DNA of 64,000 bases from Streptomyces violaceusniger Tu 4113. Lineage in GTDB: Bacteria > Actinomycetota > Actinomycetes > Streptomycetales > Streptomycetaceae. Each line of letters begins with the position of its first letter. Positions within the stretch are counted from its first letter, which is position 1. The notes beneath the pieces were generated by a model. It was not told where the DNA came from and made no database searches. It was given only the letters and a program-made list of their open reading frames with translations. Both the position numbers and the translations under genes were made by a program. The stretch is from assembly GCF_000147815.2 (NCBI RefSeq), contig NC_015957.1:8866001-8930000 (forward strand). Direction: 5' to 3'. Below, piece after piece: positions 1-8,006 of the stretch.

Positions 1-221
1 CGCCTCGCTTCGAAGAGCCGGAGCGCTTCGTCCCAGTCGCCTCGACGGAGCGCGTCCCGGGTGGGGCTGTCCTTCTCTTCGAAGTGTTGCAGCCGTTCCA
101 ACTTCCAGGACTCGCCGTGACGGATGGCCCTGCGCCGTGTCCGGAAGTCACTGACATAGGCGTCGTCATCGAGTGGTTCGCCTCGGTCGACCGGGAGCGC
201 GGGGGCGCGAAGATCAAGCAT
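1..221 (-). CDS. DUF6879-like protein, C-terminus cut by window edge
   Basis: The reading frame starts at ATG 221 and runs off the left edge, so only the first 73 or so residues are visible. They are rich in charged residues and contain a W-K-L-E-R-x-Q-H-F stretch followed by R-R-G-D-W-D-E-A, which resembles the actinobacterial DUF6879 family, whose biochemical function is unknown. The start codon overlaps the last 8 bases of the preceding small gene, which implies translational coupling. DUF6879 proteins commonly travel with small partner or HTH genes in Streptomyces. The family assignment is from memory of the motif and is moderate; that it is coding is well supported by the coupling and codon bias. 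Confidence 0.65.
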   Translation of the reverse strand, partial: MLDLRAPALPVDRGEPLDDDAYVSDFRTRRRAIRHGESWKLERLQHFEEKDSPTRDALRRGDWDEALRLFEAR

Positions 222-483
222 CGAGAATATCTACCTTTGCCGCAATGAGCATGTTTCCGGGAATCACAACCAGCCGCTCATCGGGCCCGATGGACACGCC
301 AGTCGGTAAATGTGAGGCGTAGACGGCAGTAAGGTCTCGGCCGATTACGGCGACATCGCCGTTGTCAAGCTGCCAGATATCCGGGCACTTTTCTTCGTCC
401 TCGGAGTTCCCAAGCTCTGCCGCCGACTTTCCCAGACGTTTGGCGAATAACGCCGACGGGTCAGCTTCCCAGAGACGAGCCAT
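214..483 (-). CDS. small conserved hypothetical protein, partner of DUF6879 gene
   Basis: This encodes about 89 residues. I chose ATG 483 because a GGAGG lies 6 bases upstream; an in-frame start at 510 would sit before this ribosome site. The C-terminal half (W-Q-L-D-N-G-D-V-A-V-I-G-R-D onward) looks like a small beta-rich domain. There is no signal peptide or membrane segment. It is the first gene of a two-gene unit and overlaps the DUF6879-like gene by 8 bases, so the two probably act together. Function is unknown. Confidence 0.7.
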   Translation of the reverse strand: MARLWEADPSALFAKRLGKSAAELGNSEDEEKCPDIWQLDNGDVAVIGRDLTAVYASHLPTGVSIGPDERLVVIPGNMLIAAKVDILDA

Positions 484-532
484 CAACTGCCTCCGTAATC
501 CCAACGTCACTGACTGTCCATCATCTCAAGGA

Positions 533-549
533 TGACACATGACGTGTCA
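533..549. promoter_or_regulatory. palindrome upstream of the small hypothetical gene
   Basis: TGACAC and GTGTCA form perfect 6-bp arms around a 5-bp centre, about 50 bp upstream of the start at 483. The position fits an operator for the DUF6879 pair, but this is inference from symmetry alone. Confidence 0.3.
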
Positions 550-644
550 GGCATGCTATGACCGTGGCGCCAACGAGCGGCGACGACGCATGGTTCACCG
601 CCGGAGTCCCGATCCCACCGTGACGGACGGGAGACGTAGGTACG

Positions 645-830
645 GTGTCCAGCCTGTCGGACACCCGGAGGAGCCGGAAGCTCACCCTTCTGCGCTGGTC
701 GTACGCGCCCGAGTGGTGGGCCGACCTGCTGAAGCGCACCGGGTTCGTCGACATCGACGCGACGGTGCTCCCCGCACCGAACCCGGAGGACGTCGGCACG
801 CTCATGGTGCGCGCGAGCGCTCCGAAGTGA
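645..830 (+). pseudogene. C-terminal remnant of a SAM-dependent methyltransferase
   Basis: The frame ends in a TGA at 828-830 and encodes about 45 residues resembling the end of small class I methyltransferases: Y-A-P-E-W-W-A-D-L-L-K-R-T-G-F followed by D-I-D-A-T-V-L-P-A-P and a final L-M-V-R-A beta strand. The SAM-binding Rossmann core (D-x-G-x-G) is absent upstream, so only the tail survives. It ends at a strong hairpin. I read it as a decayed gene left by a rearrangement; a very small functional gene is unlikely. Confidence 0.6.
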
Positions 831-834
831 GTGG

Positions 835-881
835 GGGGTGGCCGGAGGGGACCGGATCGCGTCCGGCCCTCCGGCCACCCC
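835..881. terminator. bidirectional terminator hairpin
   Basis: Perfect 15-bp arms (835-849 and 867-881, GGGGTGGCCGGAGGG and its complement) enclose a second 5-bp stem (852-856 with 862-866). It lies between the methyltransferase remnant on the plus strand and the sugar dehydrogenase on the minus strand, so it can serve both. Confidence 0.8.
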
Positions 882-897
882 TACGTCACTTCAACGG

Positions 898-3876
898 CTA
901 CGTTCCCGCGTCCGAGTTGCCGCGCAGTTTCACGTTCGCCGTGCTCGCGTTCTTGATCGCCGTCTCGATCTGGGCCATCGACGAGCCGGAGTTGATCCCG
1001 GGCACGGTCGCGCTGTTCAGGGCGTAGAGCGTGAAGGTGTACGGATGGGTCGAACCGCCGGGGCAGGGGCCGAAGTACTGCTGGGCGTTGGCGCCGCTGC
1101 CCATGGCTTTTTGCTTGGCGCCGCCCTGGCCTGGAACGTTGAATCCGGACGCCAGGGCCTCGGGCAGGGAGAGCTTGGCCGCCGGGATGTCCCAGATCGC
1201 CCAGTGGAGCTTGTTGCCGCTGTTCGCGACATCGGCGAAGACGATGGCCCAGCCGCGTGCGCCGGTGGTTCCGGCGCCCCAGGCGAGCGGGGGCGAGGGG
1301 TCCTGGCCCGCGGTTCCGTCGCCGGCGCAGGTGTGGCGGTCCGGGATGGTCGCGTTGTCCTTGAAGGCGCCGCTGCTCAGCTTGAACTCACCGGCGGTGC
1401 CGTCGTCCGAGTAGACGATGTCGATCCGCAGAATGCGGTCGTTGCCGTCGGTGCCGTCCTTGTCGGTGGAGGTGGTGAGCCAGATGTCGCCGTCGTGGTC
1501 GACCTCGACCGTACGCAGCCGGTCGTAGCTGCCCTGGAAGTACGTCTTCTGCTCGACGAGGTTCGCGGAGGAGTCGATGCGCATCCGGTAGACGCGCTTC
1601 CCCACGGTGGTGGCGACGAAGACATGGTCATTGATGATCGTCAGCCCGCTGGGCGAGGCCGAGGAGGTGGACCAGGTCTTCTTCGGCGCGATGTAGCTGG
1701 AGTCCGAGCAGTCGCCGTCGGTGCCCTCGCAGTTGGGCCAGCCGTAGTTGCCGCCCTTCTGGATGAGGTTGACCTCGTCCATGACGCTGTTGCCGAACTC
1801 GGACTCCCACAGCCGGCCCTTGGAGTCGAAGTCCAGGCCCTGCGGATTGCGGTGGCCCAGCGACCAGACGGCGTTGCCGAAGGGGTTGTCGGACGGGATC
1901 GAGCCGTCGGGGTTGATCCTGAGGATCTTGCCGTTGAGCGAGTTCCGGTCCTGCGCCCGCGATTCGGTCTGGGCGTCGCCCATGGAGGCGTACAGCTTGC
2001 CGTCGGGGCCGAAGCGCAGCCGTCCGCCGTTGTGGAAGCGGCTCTTCTCCATGCCCTGGAGCAGCACCTTGTAGCCGCTGAGGGTGTTGTTCTCCAGCGT
2101 CATCCGGGCGATGCGGTTGCCCTCACTGGAGGTGTGCACGAAGTAGAGGTAGTGGTCGGTGGCGAAGGTCGGGGAGATCTCGAGGCCCAGCAGACCGCCC
2201 TCGCCGCCGGTGGTCTGGGAGTTGGGCACCTTGCCGACCAGGGTCTTCGTGCCGGACTTGGTCAGCTTGTAGACGTTGAAGGTGTTGCGCTCGGTGAAGA
2301 TGCCGGTGCCGTCGGGCAGGAAGCCCAGGCCCCAGGCCACGTCCACGCCGCTGGCGATGGTGCTGACCGTACCGGGGTCGGGGGTGCCGCCCGGCTGGGT
2401 TCCGGAGGTGGTCACCGTGATCTCGGCCGTGAAGGGGGACTTGTTGCCCTTGAGGTCGTACGCCCTGACCTTGAAGGCGTACGCGGTGTTCGGGGTCAGG
2501 CCCGCGACGCTGGTGGAGGTGGTCTCGGAGGTGCCGGACAGCACGCCGTCACGGTAGATCTCGTAGCCCGTGACCTTGACGTTGTCGCTCGACGCGGACC
2601 AGCCCAGATCGACGGTCGTGGCCGTCTTCGAGGGGGAGGCCAGGTTGGCCGGGGCGGTCGGCGGCTCGGTGTCGGGCGGTGCGGGCTCGGTCGCGATGGT
2701 GACGGCGTTGGATGCCTCCGAGGCGTTCCCGGCCGCGTCCCGCGCGAAGACGGTCCAGTCGTACGAGGTCTCGGGGTCGAGGTTCTCGACGGTCGCCGCG
2801 AGGACGTCCGCGCCGACCTTCTTCATCAACTGGCCGTGCTGGTAGATGTCGTAGCCGGTGACGCCCACATTGTCGGTGGCCGCGTCCCAGGCCAGCGAGA
2901 CGGTGGTGGCCGTCGGCTCCTTGTCCTTGCGCAGATTCGCGGGGGCGGTCGGCCGCTCGGTGTCGGCGGGGCCGGTCGGGGTGACGGTCAGCTTGTCGAG
3001 GTTGGGGCCGTCGGCGCCGGAGGTGGTCGCGCGGACCGTGTTGGCGCCGGCCTTGAGCGTGGCGTTCACGCCGACCGTCTTCCAGGTGGTCCAGGCGCCG
3101 GTCGCCGGGAAGGAGAGATCGTCGGCGACGGTGCCGCCGCCCACGGCGATGTCGAGCGGGCGGTCGGCGGAGGCGCTGGCGTAACGGAAGTCGAGCCGGG
3201 CGGGACCGGCCTGTGCCGCGTCGACGGTGAATTCGACGTAGGCGCCCGCGACGACGTCGAAGTTGACGAATCCGGAGCCGGAGTGGCCGTCGTGGTTGGA
3301 CTCGACGGCGCCCTGGGAGATCTTGGCGGATTCGGCCTCGTAGTCGGTTCCGGCCGGTCCGTCGGCGGTGGTGACGTCGATGTAGTCGAGGTTGGGGCCG
3401 CCCTCGGCCGCCGCCGAGGTGGTGCGGATGGTGTTGGCACCGGCCTTGAGGGTGACCGTGGTGGTCACGGACTCCCAGTTGGTCCAGGTGTCGGTGGACG
3501 GGAACGCCAGGTCGTCCACCGCCTGGTCGCCGCCCACGGCGATGTCCAGCGGGCGGTCGGCGGCTGTGCCGTTGGTGTAGCCGAGGGTCAGGGTGGCGCT
3601 GCCCGCGGCCGGGGCGTTCACCGTGAACTCGACGTACGTCCCGGCCGCGTTGTCGAAGTTGACGAATCCGGAGCCGGAGTAGCCGGCGTGGTTGGACTCG
3701 GCCGTCCCCTCGGAGATGACCGCGGACTCGGCCTCGTACCGCACGGGTGCGGCGGCGGCCTTCGCGGCGGAGGGCTGGGCCGCGCTGATGTTCGGCAGCG
3801 TGATGGTCAAGGCCGCGGTGGCCGCGGCCAGGAAGGCACCGACCGCTCGGCGCGGTCTGCGGGGGATGGGCGCCAC
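898..3876 (-). CDS. secreted CBM-CBM-FnIII-FnIII-sugar dehydrogenase-PEBP fusion
   Basis: This encodes 992 residues from GTG 3876; a GGAGG 7 bases upstream decides this start over the longer frame. Order: Arg-rich signal peptide (1-40), two CBM6/35-type domains each opening Y-E-A-E-S-A (about 45-170 and 177-300), two fibronectin III domains (about 300-395 and 400-490, each P-T-A-P-A-N-L), a soluble glucose/sorbosone dehydrogenase beta-propeller (about 500-830, with F-H-N-G-G-R-L-R-F and G-H-R-N-P-Q-G), and a C-terminal YbhB/YbcL PEBP domain (about 840-990). By family it should be an extracellular PQQ-dependent aldose oxidoreductase anchored to polysaccharide; substrate is unknown. The PEBP domain at the end is the unusual part. 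A perfect palindrome precedes it, suggesting carbohydrate control. Confidence 0.9.
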   Translation of the reverse strand: MAPIPRRPRRAVGAFLAAATAALTITLPNISAAQPSAAKAAAAPVRYEAESAVISEGTAESNHAGYSGSGFVNFDNAAGTYVEFTVNAPAAGSATLTLGYTNGTAADRPLDIAVGGDQAVDDLAFPSTDTWTNWESVTTTVTLKAGANTIRTTSAAAEGGPNLDYIDVTTADGPAGTDYEAESAKISQGAVESNHDGHSGSGFVNFDVVAGAYVEFTVDAAQAGPARLDFRYASASADRPLDIAVGGGTVADDLSFPATGAWTTWKTVGVNATLKAGANTVRATTSGADGPNLDKLTVTPTGPADTERPTAPANLRKDKEPTATTVSLAWDAATDNVGVTGYDIYQHGQLMKKVGADVLAATVENLDPETSYDWTVFARDAAGNASEASNAVTIATEPAPPDTEPPTAPANLASPSKTATTVDLGWSASSDNVKVTGYEIYRDGVLSGTSETTSTSVAGLTPNTAYAFKVRAYDLKGNKSPFTAEITVTTSGTQPGGTPDPGTVSTIASGVDVAWGLGFLPDGTGIFTERNTFNVYKLTKSGTKTLVGKVPNSQTTGGEGGLLGLEISPTFATDHYLYFVHTSSEGNRIARMTLENNTLSGYKVLLQGMEKSRFHNGGRLRFGPDGKLYASMGDAQTESRAQDRNSLNGKILRINPDGSIPSDNPFGNAVWSLGHRNPQGLDFDSKGRLWESEFGNSVMDEVNLIQKGGNYGWPNCEGTDGDCSDSSYIAPKKTWSTSSASPSGLTIINDHVFVATTVGKRVYRMRIDSSANLVEQKTYFQGSYDRLRTVEVDHDGDIWLTTSTDKDGTDGNDRILRIDIVYSDDGTAGEFKLSSGAFKDNATIPDRHTCAGDGTAGQDPSPPLAWGAGTTGARGWAIVFADVANSGNKLHWAIWDIPAAKLSLPEALASGFNVPGQGGAKQKAMGSGANAQQYFGPCPGGSTHPYTFTLYALNSATVPGINSGSSMAQIETAIKNASTANVKLRGNSDAGT

Positions 3877-3894
3877 AGGGTTTCCTCCGGACAG

Positions 3895-3919
3895 ACTGAT
3901 AGGAAAGGTTCCTATCAGT
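3895..3919. promoter_or_regulatory. operator-like palindrome upstream of the sugar dehydrogenase
   Basis: Two perfect 11-bp arms (ACTGATAGGAA at 3895-3905 and its complement at 3909-3919) flank a 3-bp spacer. It lies 19 bp upstream of the GTG, so it is in the 5' leader or core promoter. AGGAAA-N-TTTCCT-type palindromes are recurrent before secreted carbohydrate enzymes in Streptomyces. The cognate repressor is not in the window. Confidence 0.65.
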
Positions 3920-4191
3920 GACGCGTAGCGACGCGTCCACGTCAAGAGGCGTGCATGGTGCGGAATTTGGTGTGCACGGCACGGATTTGGTGAGCGCGGC
4001 ATGGATGTACGGACCGTTCCGAACTGAAGTGATCCGCGATGTCACAACTGTGTGCTGGGTGCGATCTGGGGCGGTCACAACCCGGCGGTGGGGCGGCAGT
4101 TGGCCGCCGCGCGGCGTTCTCCATTGCGCACACTGGTTCTACCGAGCAGGTCAGCACGGGCACAACGGATGACGAGTGGGGGGAACGCGCC
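3920..4191. other. intergenic region between divergent genes
   Basis: About 270 bp between the palindrome and the small Cys-rich protein gene. It must hold both promoters. I see no coding frame with Streptomyces codon bias and no strong hairpin or repeat in it. Confidence 0.6.
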
Positions 4192-4395
4192 ATGGCGGAC
4201 GGTTGCCGGGACTGTGAGACGTGTACGAGGTCGTGGCTGGGGCGGCTGCTCCAGAACGCGGCGGTGGGGCTGATGCATGTGGTGACGATCGGCATCAGCT
4301 ATCTGATCAAGAAGGGGTTCAGGCGGCACTGCCCGCAGTGCAAGCACCTGCTGTCACGACACTCGCGCAGGGATGACGGTTCGTTCCGGGACTGA
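4192..4395 (+). CDS. small Cys-rich hydrophobic protein
   Basis: This encodes 67 residues from ATG 4192. The N-terminus has three cysteines (C-R-D-C-E-T-C), the middle (about residues 17-40) is a hydrophobic segment that could be one transmembrane helix, and the C-terminus has H-C-P-Q-C-K-H followed by a basic tail. The cysteines could form a split zinc ribbon. A GGGGGGAACG purine run precedes the start. No partner gene is evident. Function is unknown; conservation of the Cys pattern is my reason to call it real. Confidence 0.7.
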   Translation: MADGCRDCETCTRSWLGRLLQNAAVGLMHVVTIGISYLIKKGFRRHCPQCKHLLSRHSRRDDGSFRD

Positions 4396-4465
4396 GTACT
4401 CCTCACCACGTGAAGGTCGGTTGCCGAAGCGGTCCGAGGCGGTGGGGGCGCCTAGGTCGCCGCCG

Positions 4466-4996
4466 CTATGGAGTGCCCGCCGGGCCCGGGATGGTTGCGC
4501 TGATCATGCCGGTCAGGCGGTGCAGTTGCGCGGTCAGGGCGCGGCGCTCCTGCGGGGTGAACTGCGACAGCGCCTCGTACTGACGCGCCCGCAGCTCCGT
4601 CCGCATCGCCATGAGGCGTTCGGCGCCTTCTTCGGTGAGGCGGACGAGGACCTGGCGCTCGTCCTGCGGGGAGCGACGCCGCGTGATCACACCCTTGGCC
4701 TCCAGTTGCTGGAGCATGCGGGTCGCGGTGGGCACGCTGACCTCGGCACCGGCCGCGAGGCGGCCGACCGGCAGGCCGTCCCCCTCGGCGTCCTGCGCCA
4801 AGGGGTCGAGTAGGGCCACCTGCGACATGGACAGGCCGACGGCGGACTGGCCGACGGTGGCGGCCCGCGAGCGCCGCATGGCGTAGAAGAGCCGGTCGGC
4901 GGCCTGGGCCAGGTCTTCCACGCCCGCCTCGGGGGCCGGTTCCGGCGCGGGACCGGCCGCTGGTTCGCCCGCCTCTTGGTTGCCTGCCTCTCGCAT
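4466..4996 (-). CDS. MarR family transcriptional regulator
   Basis: This encodes 176 residues. After a proline/glutamate-rich head (1-25) comes a MarR winged helix: dimer helix (about 28-45), recognition region V-S-V-P-T-A-T-R-M-L-Q-Q-L-E (about 88-102) and the wing R-R-R-S-P-Q-D-E-R-Q-V-L-V (about 107-120), the diagnostic D-x-R motif. It is divergent from an amidohydrolase, with an inverted repeat between them, so it most likely represses itself and the hydrolase and responds to a small aromatic ligand or oxidant. The ligand is inference. Confidence 0.9.
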   Translation of the reverse strand: MREAGNQEAGEPAAGPAPEPAPEAGVEDLAQAADRLFYAMRRSRAATVGQSAVGLSMSQVALLDPLAQDAEGDGLPVGRLAAGAEVSVPTATRMLQQLEAKGVITRRRSPQDERQVLVRLTEEGAERLMAMRTELRARQYEALSQFTPQERRALTAQLHRLTGMISATIPGPAGTP

Positions 4997-5001
4997 GATT
5001 G

Positions 5002-5035
5002 TTAGCTTACTAAATAAAGTTGGTTAGCAAGCTAA
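5002..5035. promoter_or_regulatory. MarR operator candidate
   Basis: TTAGCTTACTAA (5002-5013) and TTAGCAAGCTAA (5024-5035) form an inverted repeat with one mismatch, in an AT-rich 59-bp gap between the divergent MarR and amidohydrolase genes. Each arm is itself nearly palindromic (TTAG...CTAA). The site covers the likely promoters of both genes. Confidence 0.75.
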
Positions 5036-5055
5036 GCATTAGGAGGCTCATCATC

Positions 5056-6006
5056 ATGACCTTCCCCGCCCGTATCGATGTCCACCAGCACATCGTTCCG
5101 CCCATCTGGGCCGAAACCCTCGCCGCGCACGGCCTCGACTCCGGCGGCTGGGCCATCCCCGCCTGGAGCCCGACCGACGCCATCGCGATGATGGACCGGC
5201 AGGGCATCGCCACCGGCGTCCTGTCGGTCACCGCCCCCGGCGTCCATCTGGGCAACGACGCACAGGCGCGCGACCTCGCCCGCGCCGTCAACGAGTACGG
5301 CGCCGAGGTCGTCAGGGACCACCCCGGCCGCTTCGGCCACTTCGCCAGCGTCCCGCTGCCCGACGTCGACGCCGCCCTGGCCGAGACCACGCACGCGCTG
5401 GACACCCTCGGCGCCGACGGCGTCGTCCTGATGTCCAACGCCCACGGCCGCTACCTCGGCGACCCCGACTTCGAACCGCTGTGGGCCGAAATCGACCGCC
5501 GCGGCGCCACCGTCTTCGTCCACCCCGCCCAGCCGCCGATGCCGCTGCTGCCCGGCACCCCCGCCCCGCTCGCCGACTACGTCTTCGACACCACCCGCAC
5601 CGCCCTCAACCTGGTGCTGAACGGCGTCATGAGCCGCTACCCGAACATGCGCGTGATCCTCTCCCACGGCGGCGGCTTCCTGCCCTACGCCGCGTACCGC
5701 TTCTCCGGCCTGACCTCCACCGTCGTCGACCGCGACCGCGACCGCGAGGCCGAGGACATCCTGCGCGACCTGAAGCGGTTCTACTTCGACACCGCCCTGT
5801 CCGCGAGCCCCAGCGCCCTGCCCGCGCTGCTGGCCTTCGCCGAGCCCGGTCACGTCCTCTACGGCAGCGACTGGCCCTTCGCACCCGAGAACGCCGGGAC
5901 CTACTACAACCACTACCTGGAGACCTACCCCGACTACGCCCCCGGCCAGGCCGAGGCCATCGACCGCGGCAACGCCGAGGCGCTCTTCCCCCGCCTCGTC
6001 CGCTGA
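5056..6006 (+). CDS. amidohydrolase family protein (ACMSD-like)
   Basis: This encodes 316 residues. ATG 5056 is chosen because AGGAGG lies 9 bases upstream. It has the metal ligands of amidohydrolase family 2: D-V-H-Q-H near the N-terminus, a mid-protein F-V-H-P-A, V-I-L-S-H-G-G-G, and the catalytic aspartate in Y-G-S-D-W-P-F. These TIM-barrel enzymes perform decarboxylation or hydrolysis of small carboxylates such as aminocarboxymuconate or resorcylates. It faces a MarR regulator across a shared operator and is followed by an AhpD-like protein with an independent ribosome site. A role in aromatic acid breakdown is inferred. Confidence 0.88.
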   Translation: MTFPARIDVHQHIVPPIWAETLAAHGLDSGGWAIPAWSPTDAIAMMDRQGIATGVLSVTAPGVHLGNDAQARDLARAVNEYGAEVVRDHPGRFGHFASVPLPDVDAALAETTHALDTLGADGVVLMSNAHGRYLGDPDFEPLWAEIDRRGATVFVHPAQPPMPLLPGTPAPLADYVFDTTRTALNLVLNGVMSRYPNMRVILSHGGGFLPYAAYRFSGLTSTVVDRDRDREAEDILRDLKRFYFDTALSASPSALPALLAFAEPGHVLYGSDWPFAPENAGTYYNHYLETYPDYAPGQAEAIDRGNAEALFPRLVR

Positions 6007-6126
6007 CCCGCCCCCCTCGCCGCCGGGAGGGAGACGCAGGTCACATGCGGTCCTGTCACATCTCCCCGAGCCGTTCCGTCAGGGAGGTGTCACCACAGGC
6101 AGAGCAACGGCATAGGAGAGCCCATC

Positions 6127-6600
6127 ATGGATGCTCGCTTGAATCTCTTCGGCAACCCGCTCCTCGGCACGTTCCTGAAGCACATCAACTCCGCGGGCAA
6201 GGCGGTCACGGGCTCGGCGCTGCCGGCCGCGACGCAGGAGCTGGTGAAGCTCCGCGCCAGCCAGATCAACGGCTGCGGCTTCTGCACCGACATGCACACC
6301 AAGGACGCCGCGAAGGCCGGGGAGACCTCGACGCGCCTCAACCTCGTCGCGGTCTGGCGGGAGTCCACGGTGTTCACCGACGCCGAGCGCGCCGCCCTGG
6401 AGCTGGCGGAGCAGGGCACCCGCATCGCCGACGCGGCCGGTGGTGTCACGGACGAGGCGTGGGCGAACGCGGCGAAGCACTACGACGAGGAACAGCTCGC
6501 CGCCCTGGTGGCCATCATCGCCATCATCAACACCTACAACCGCCTGAACGTCATCGTCCAGCAGCCCGCCGGCGACTACCAGCCCGGCCAGTTCGGCTGA
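6127..6600 (+). CDS. carboxymuconolactone decarboxylase / AhpD-like protein
   Basis: This encodes 157 residues. It has the CMD helical fold with the AhpD redox motif N-G-C-G-F-C-T-D-M-H (cysteines near 51 and 54), which in AhpD relays electrons to peroxiredoxin AhpC. A-T-Q-E-L-V-K-L-R precedes it, as usual for the family. A ribosome site (AGGAG) lies just upstream. It follows the MarR-controlled amidohydrolase by 120 bp and may belong to the same stress or aromatic response. Its last codons form the first unit of a 24-bp tandem repeat that crosses the stop. Confidence 0.88.
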   Translation: MDARLNLFGNPLLGTFLKHINSAGKAVTGSALPAATQELVKLRASQINGCGFCTDMHTKDAAKAGETSTRLNLVAVWRESTVFTDAERAALELAEQGTRIADAAGGVTDEAWANAAKHYDEEQLAALVAIIAIINTYNRLNVIVQQPAGDYQPGQFG

Positions 6601-6660
6601 GACCGGCCCGGCCAGTTCGGCCGAGACCAGCCCGGCCAGTTCGGCCGAGACCAGCCCGGC
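6580..6660 (+). repeat. 24-bp tandem repeat crossing a stop codon
   Basis: There are 3.4 copies of a 24-bp unit (6580-6603, 6604-6627, 6628-6651, partial to 6660). The first copy encodes Q-P-G-Q-F-G-stop of the AhpD-like protein. In copies two and three the TGA position reads CGA, so only one C-to-T change in copy one makes the stop. Confidence 0.9.
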
Positions 6661-6678
6661 GTCCGCCGTCGGAAACCC

Positions 6679-7044
6679 TCATGGGCGGTCGAGCCGGAGG
6701 CGCTCGGCCTTCGGCAGCCCCGCGACCACCAGGTCGTAGGAGTCCTCGATGAGCTCCCGGACCAGCCGGTCCGGGAGGCCGCCGTCGACCGTCACCGTGT
6801 TCCAGTGGCGCTTGTTCATATGCCACCCCGGGATGATCAACTCCGGATGCCCCTCACGGAGCCGGCCCGCGTCCGCCGGGTCGCACTTCAGATTCACCGT
6901 GAGGGGGCGGGCGTCCAGTGTCGTCAGGGCGAAGATCTTGCCGACCACCTTGAAGGCCGCGACCTCCGGGTGACGGGAGAACGGGAACTCCTCCACCACC
7001 GCGTTGAAGGAGAGGCAGAAGGACCGCAGTTGTTCGGGGGTCAC
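6679..7044 (-). CDS. MmcQ/YjbR family protein
   Basis: This encodes 121 residues from GTG 7044, chosen because GAGGAG lies 8 bases upstream; the longer frame has no such site. It matches the CyaY-like MmcQ/YjbR fold: F-P-F-S-R-H-P-E-V-A-A-F-K-V near the start, K-I-F-A-L, L-K-C-D-P-A-D-A-x-x-L-R, and the H-M-N-K-R-H-W-N-T-V signature. Members are small basic proteins predicted to bind DNA; the molecular role is unsettled. It stands alone between the AhpD-like gene (convergent) and a NACHT remnant. Confidence 0.88.
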   Translation of the reverse strand: MTPEQLRSFCLSFNAVVEEFPFSRHPEVAAFKVVGKIFALTTLDARPLTVNLKCDPADAGRLREGHPELIIPGWHMNKRHWNTVTVDGGLPDRLVRELIEDSYDLVVAGLPKAERLRLDRP

Positions 7045-7224
7045 TCCGGATTCTCCTCGTACTCGACGTACTCGACCGAAAAGGCTCAAGGGGTGCAACA
7101 AACGCAACAACGAACCCACCGTAGCCCAGGCCTCCGACAGCCGACTGGCGAGAATCCGTGGCGACTCGGCAGAAACGCTCGTGGTTGATGCCACGGCCCG
7201 TGCACAACCTGCCGAAAAGCCCGA

Positions 7225-7734
7225 CTACCGGGCCGCGACCCACTGGTCCACGCGGGACCAGTGGGCGCGGTTCGGCGTCGAGGTGTCGAGGTGTCGAGCG
7301 AGCGCGTGTGCATCGACAGGAACAGGGCCACCGGCGGCGGTGTGACCGCGGATGAAGCGGTGGTGGCCCAGTACGTACGCGCGATAGTCCCGCTCGAAGC
7401 GGGAGAGCCGCCACCGCAGCCGCCGGTCCACGGCGTCGGCGACCCGCTCGACCCACCGGTCGGCGACTTTGCCGTACACCTTGCCAAGGAATCCCAGACC
7501 CGCCGGCAGCGCCCCGTACCCGAGGAAGAGCAGCGGCGAGACGACCGGATGCGCGCTGACCGACGGCCAGAATCTCGCCCCCAGCACCGCCGGCGGCACC
7601 AGACTCGCCACGGCGAGCCCGAACCGCGTCAACACCTCCGCATTGCCTTTGCCGACCGCCGCCGTTCTCCCCCGAACCCTCGGTGCCCCGTTCCCGTGCC
7701 GTCTCTTATACCGGTATACCGGCCATACCGGCAC
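7225..7734 (-). pseudogene. N-terminal remnant of a NACHT/STAND NTPase
   Basis: The frame of 169 codons has two hydrophobic segments (about residues 34-52 and 60-80), then F-L-G-K-V-Y-G-K-V-A-D-R-W-V-E-R and R-R-L-R-W-R-L-S-R-F-E-R-D-Y-R-A-Y-V-L-G-H-H-R-F-I. This resembles the membrane-linked region before the NACHT domain in actinobacterial STAND proteins, which normally continues into V-K-G-L-x-x-x-G. After H-H-R-F-I the similarity stops and the frame ends about 40 codons later. No Walker A motif is present. I call it a truncated gene; a small membrane protein built from that module is the alternative. Confidence 0.5.
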
Positions 7735-8006
7735 GCATTCACCTGCCCCGGTAATTGCCTCGCATTAACGGTTTCCAGTGGGCCCCGGACCCCGAGTTGC
7801 GGCCCCCCACGCGTGGGGTGACGGTGGACATGAGGGGGACACGGGGGCGTGGCAGAACGTGGGGGCTGAAGAAGACGCACAGGACCGCGCCGGTACACGG
7901 GAGCACCGGACCGTCGCCCTTGGGGCCTGGCCTTCCGCGCAGTGGCGCGTGTCCGCGATCCGGGGGAACGCACTGACCGCGACCGCGCACAGGAGCGGAG
8001 AAGGCA

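Noticed and set aside
838..3921. Long plus-strand frame opposite the sugar dehydrogenase
   Set aside because: It is the complement of a clearly coding minus-strand gene in GC-rich DNA; its Gly/Val/Arg-rich protein has no domain.
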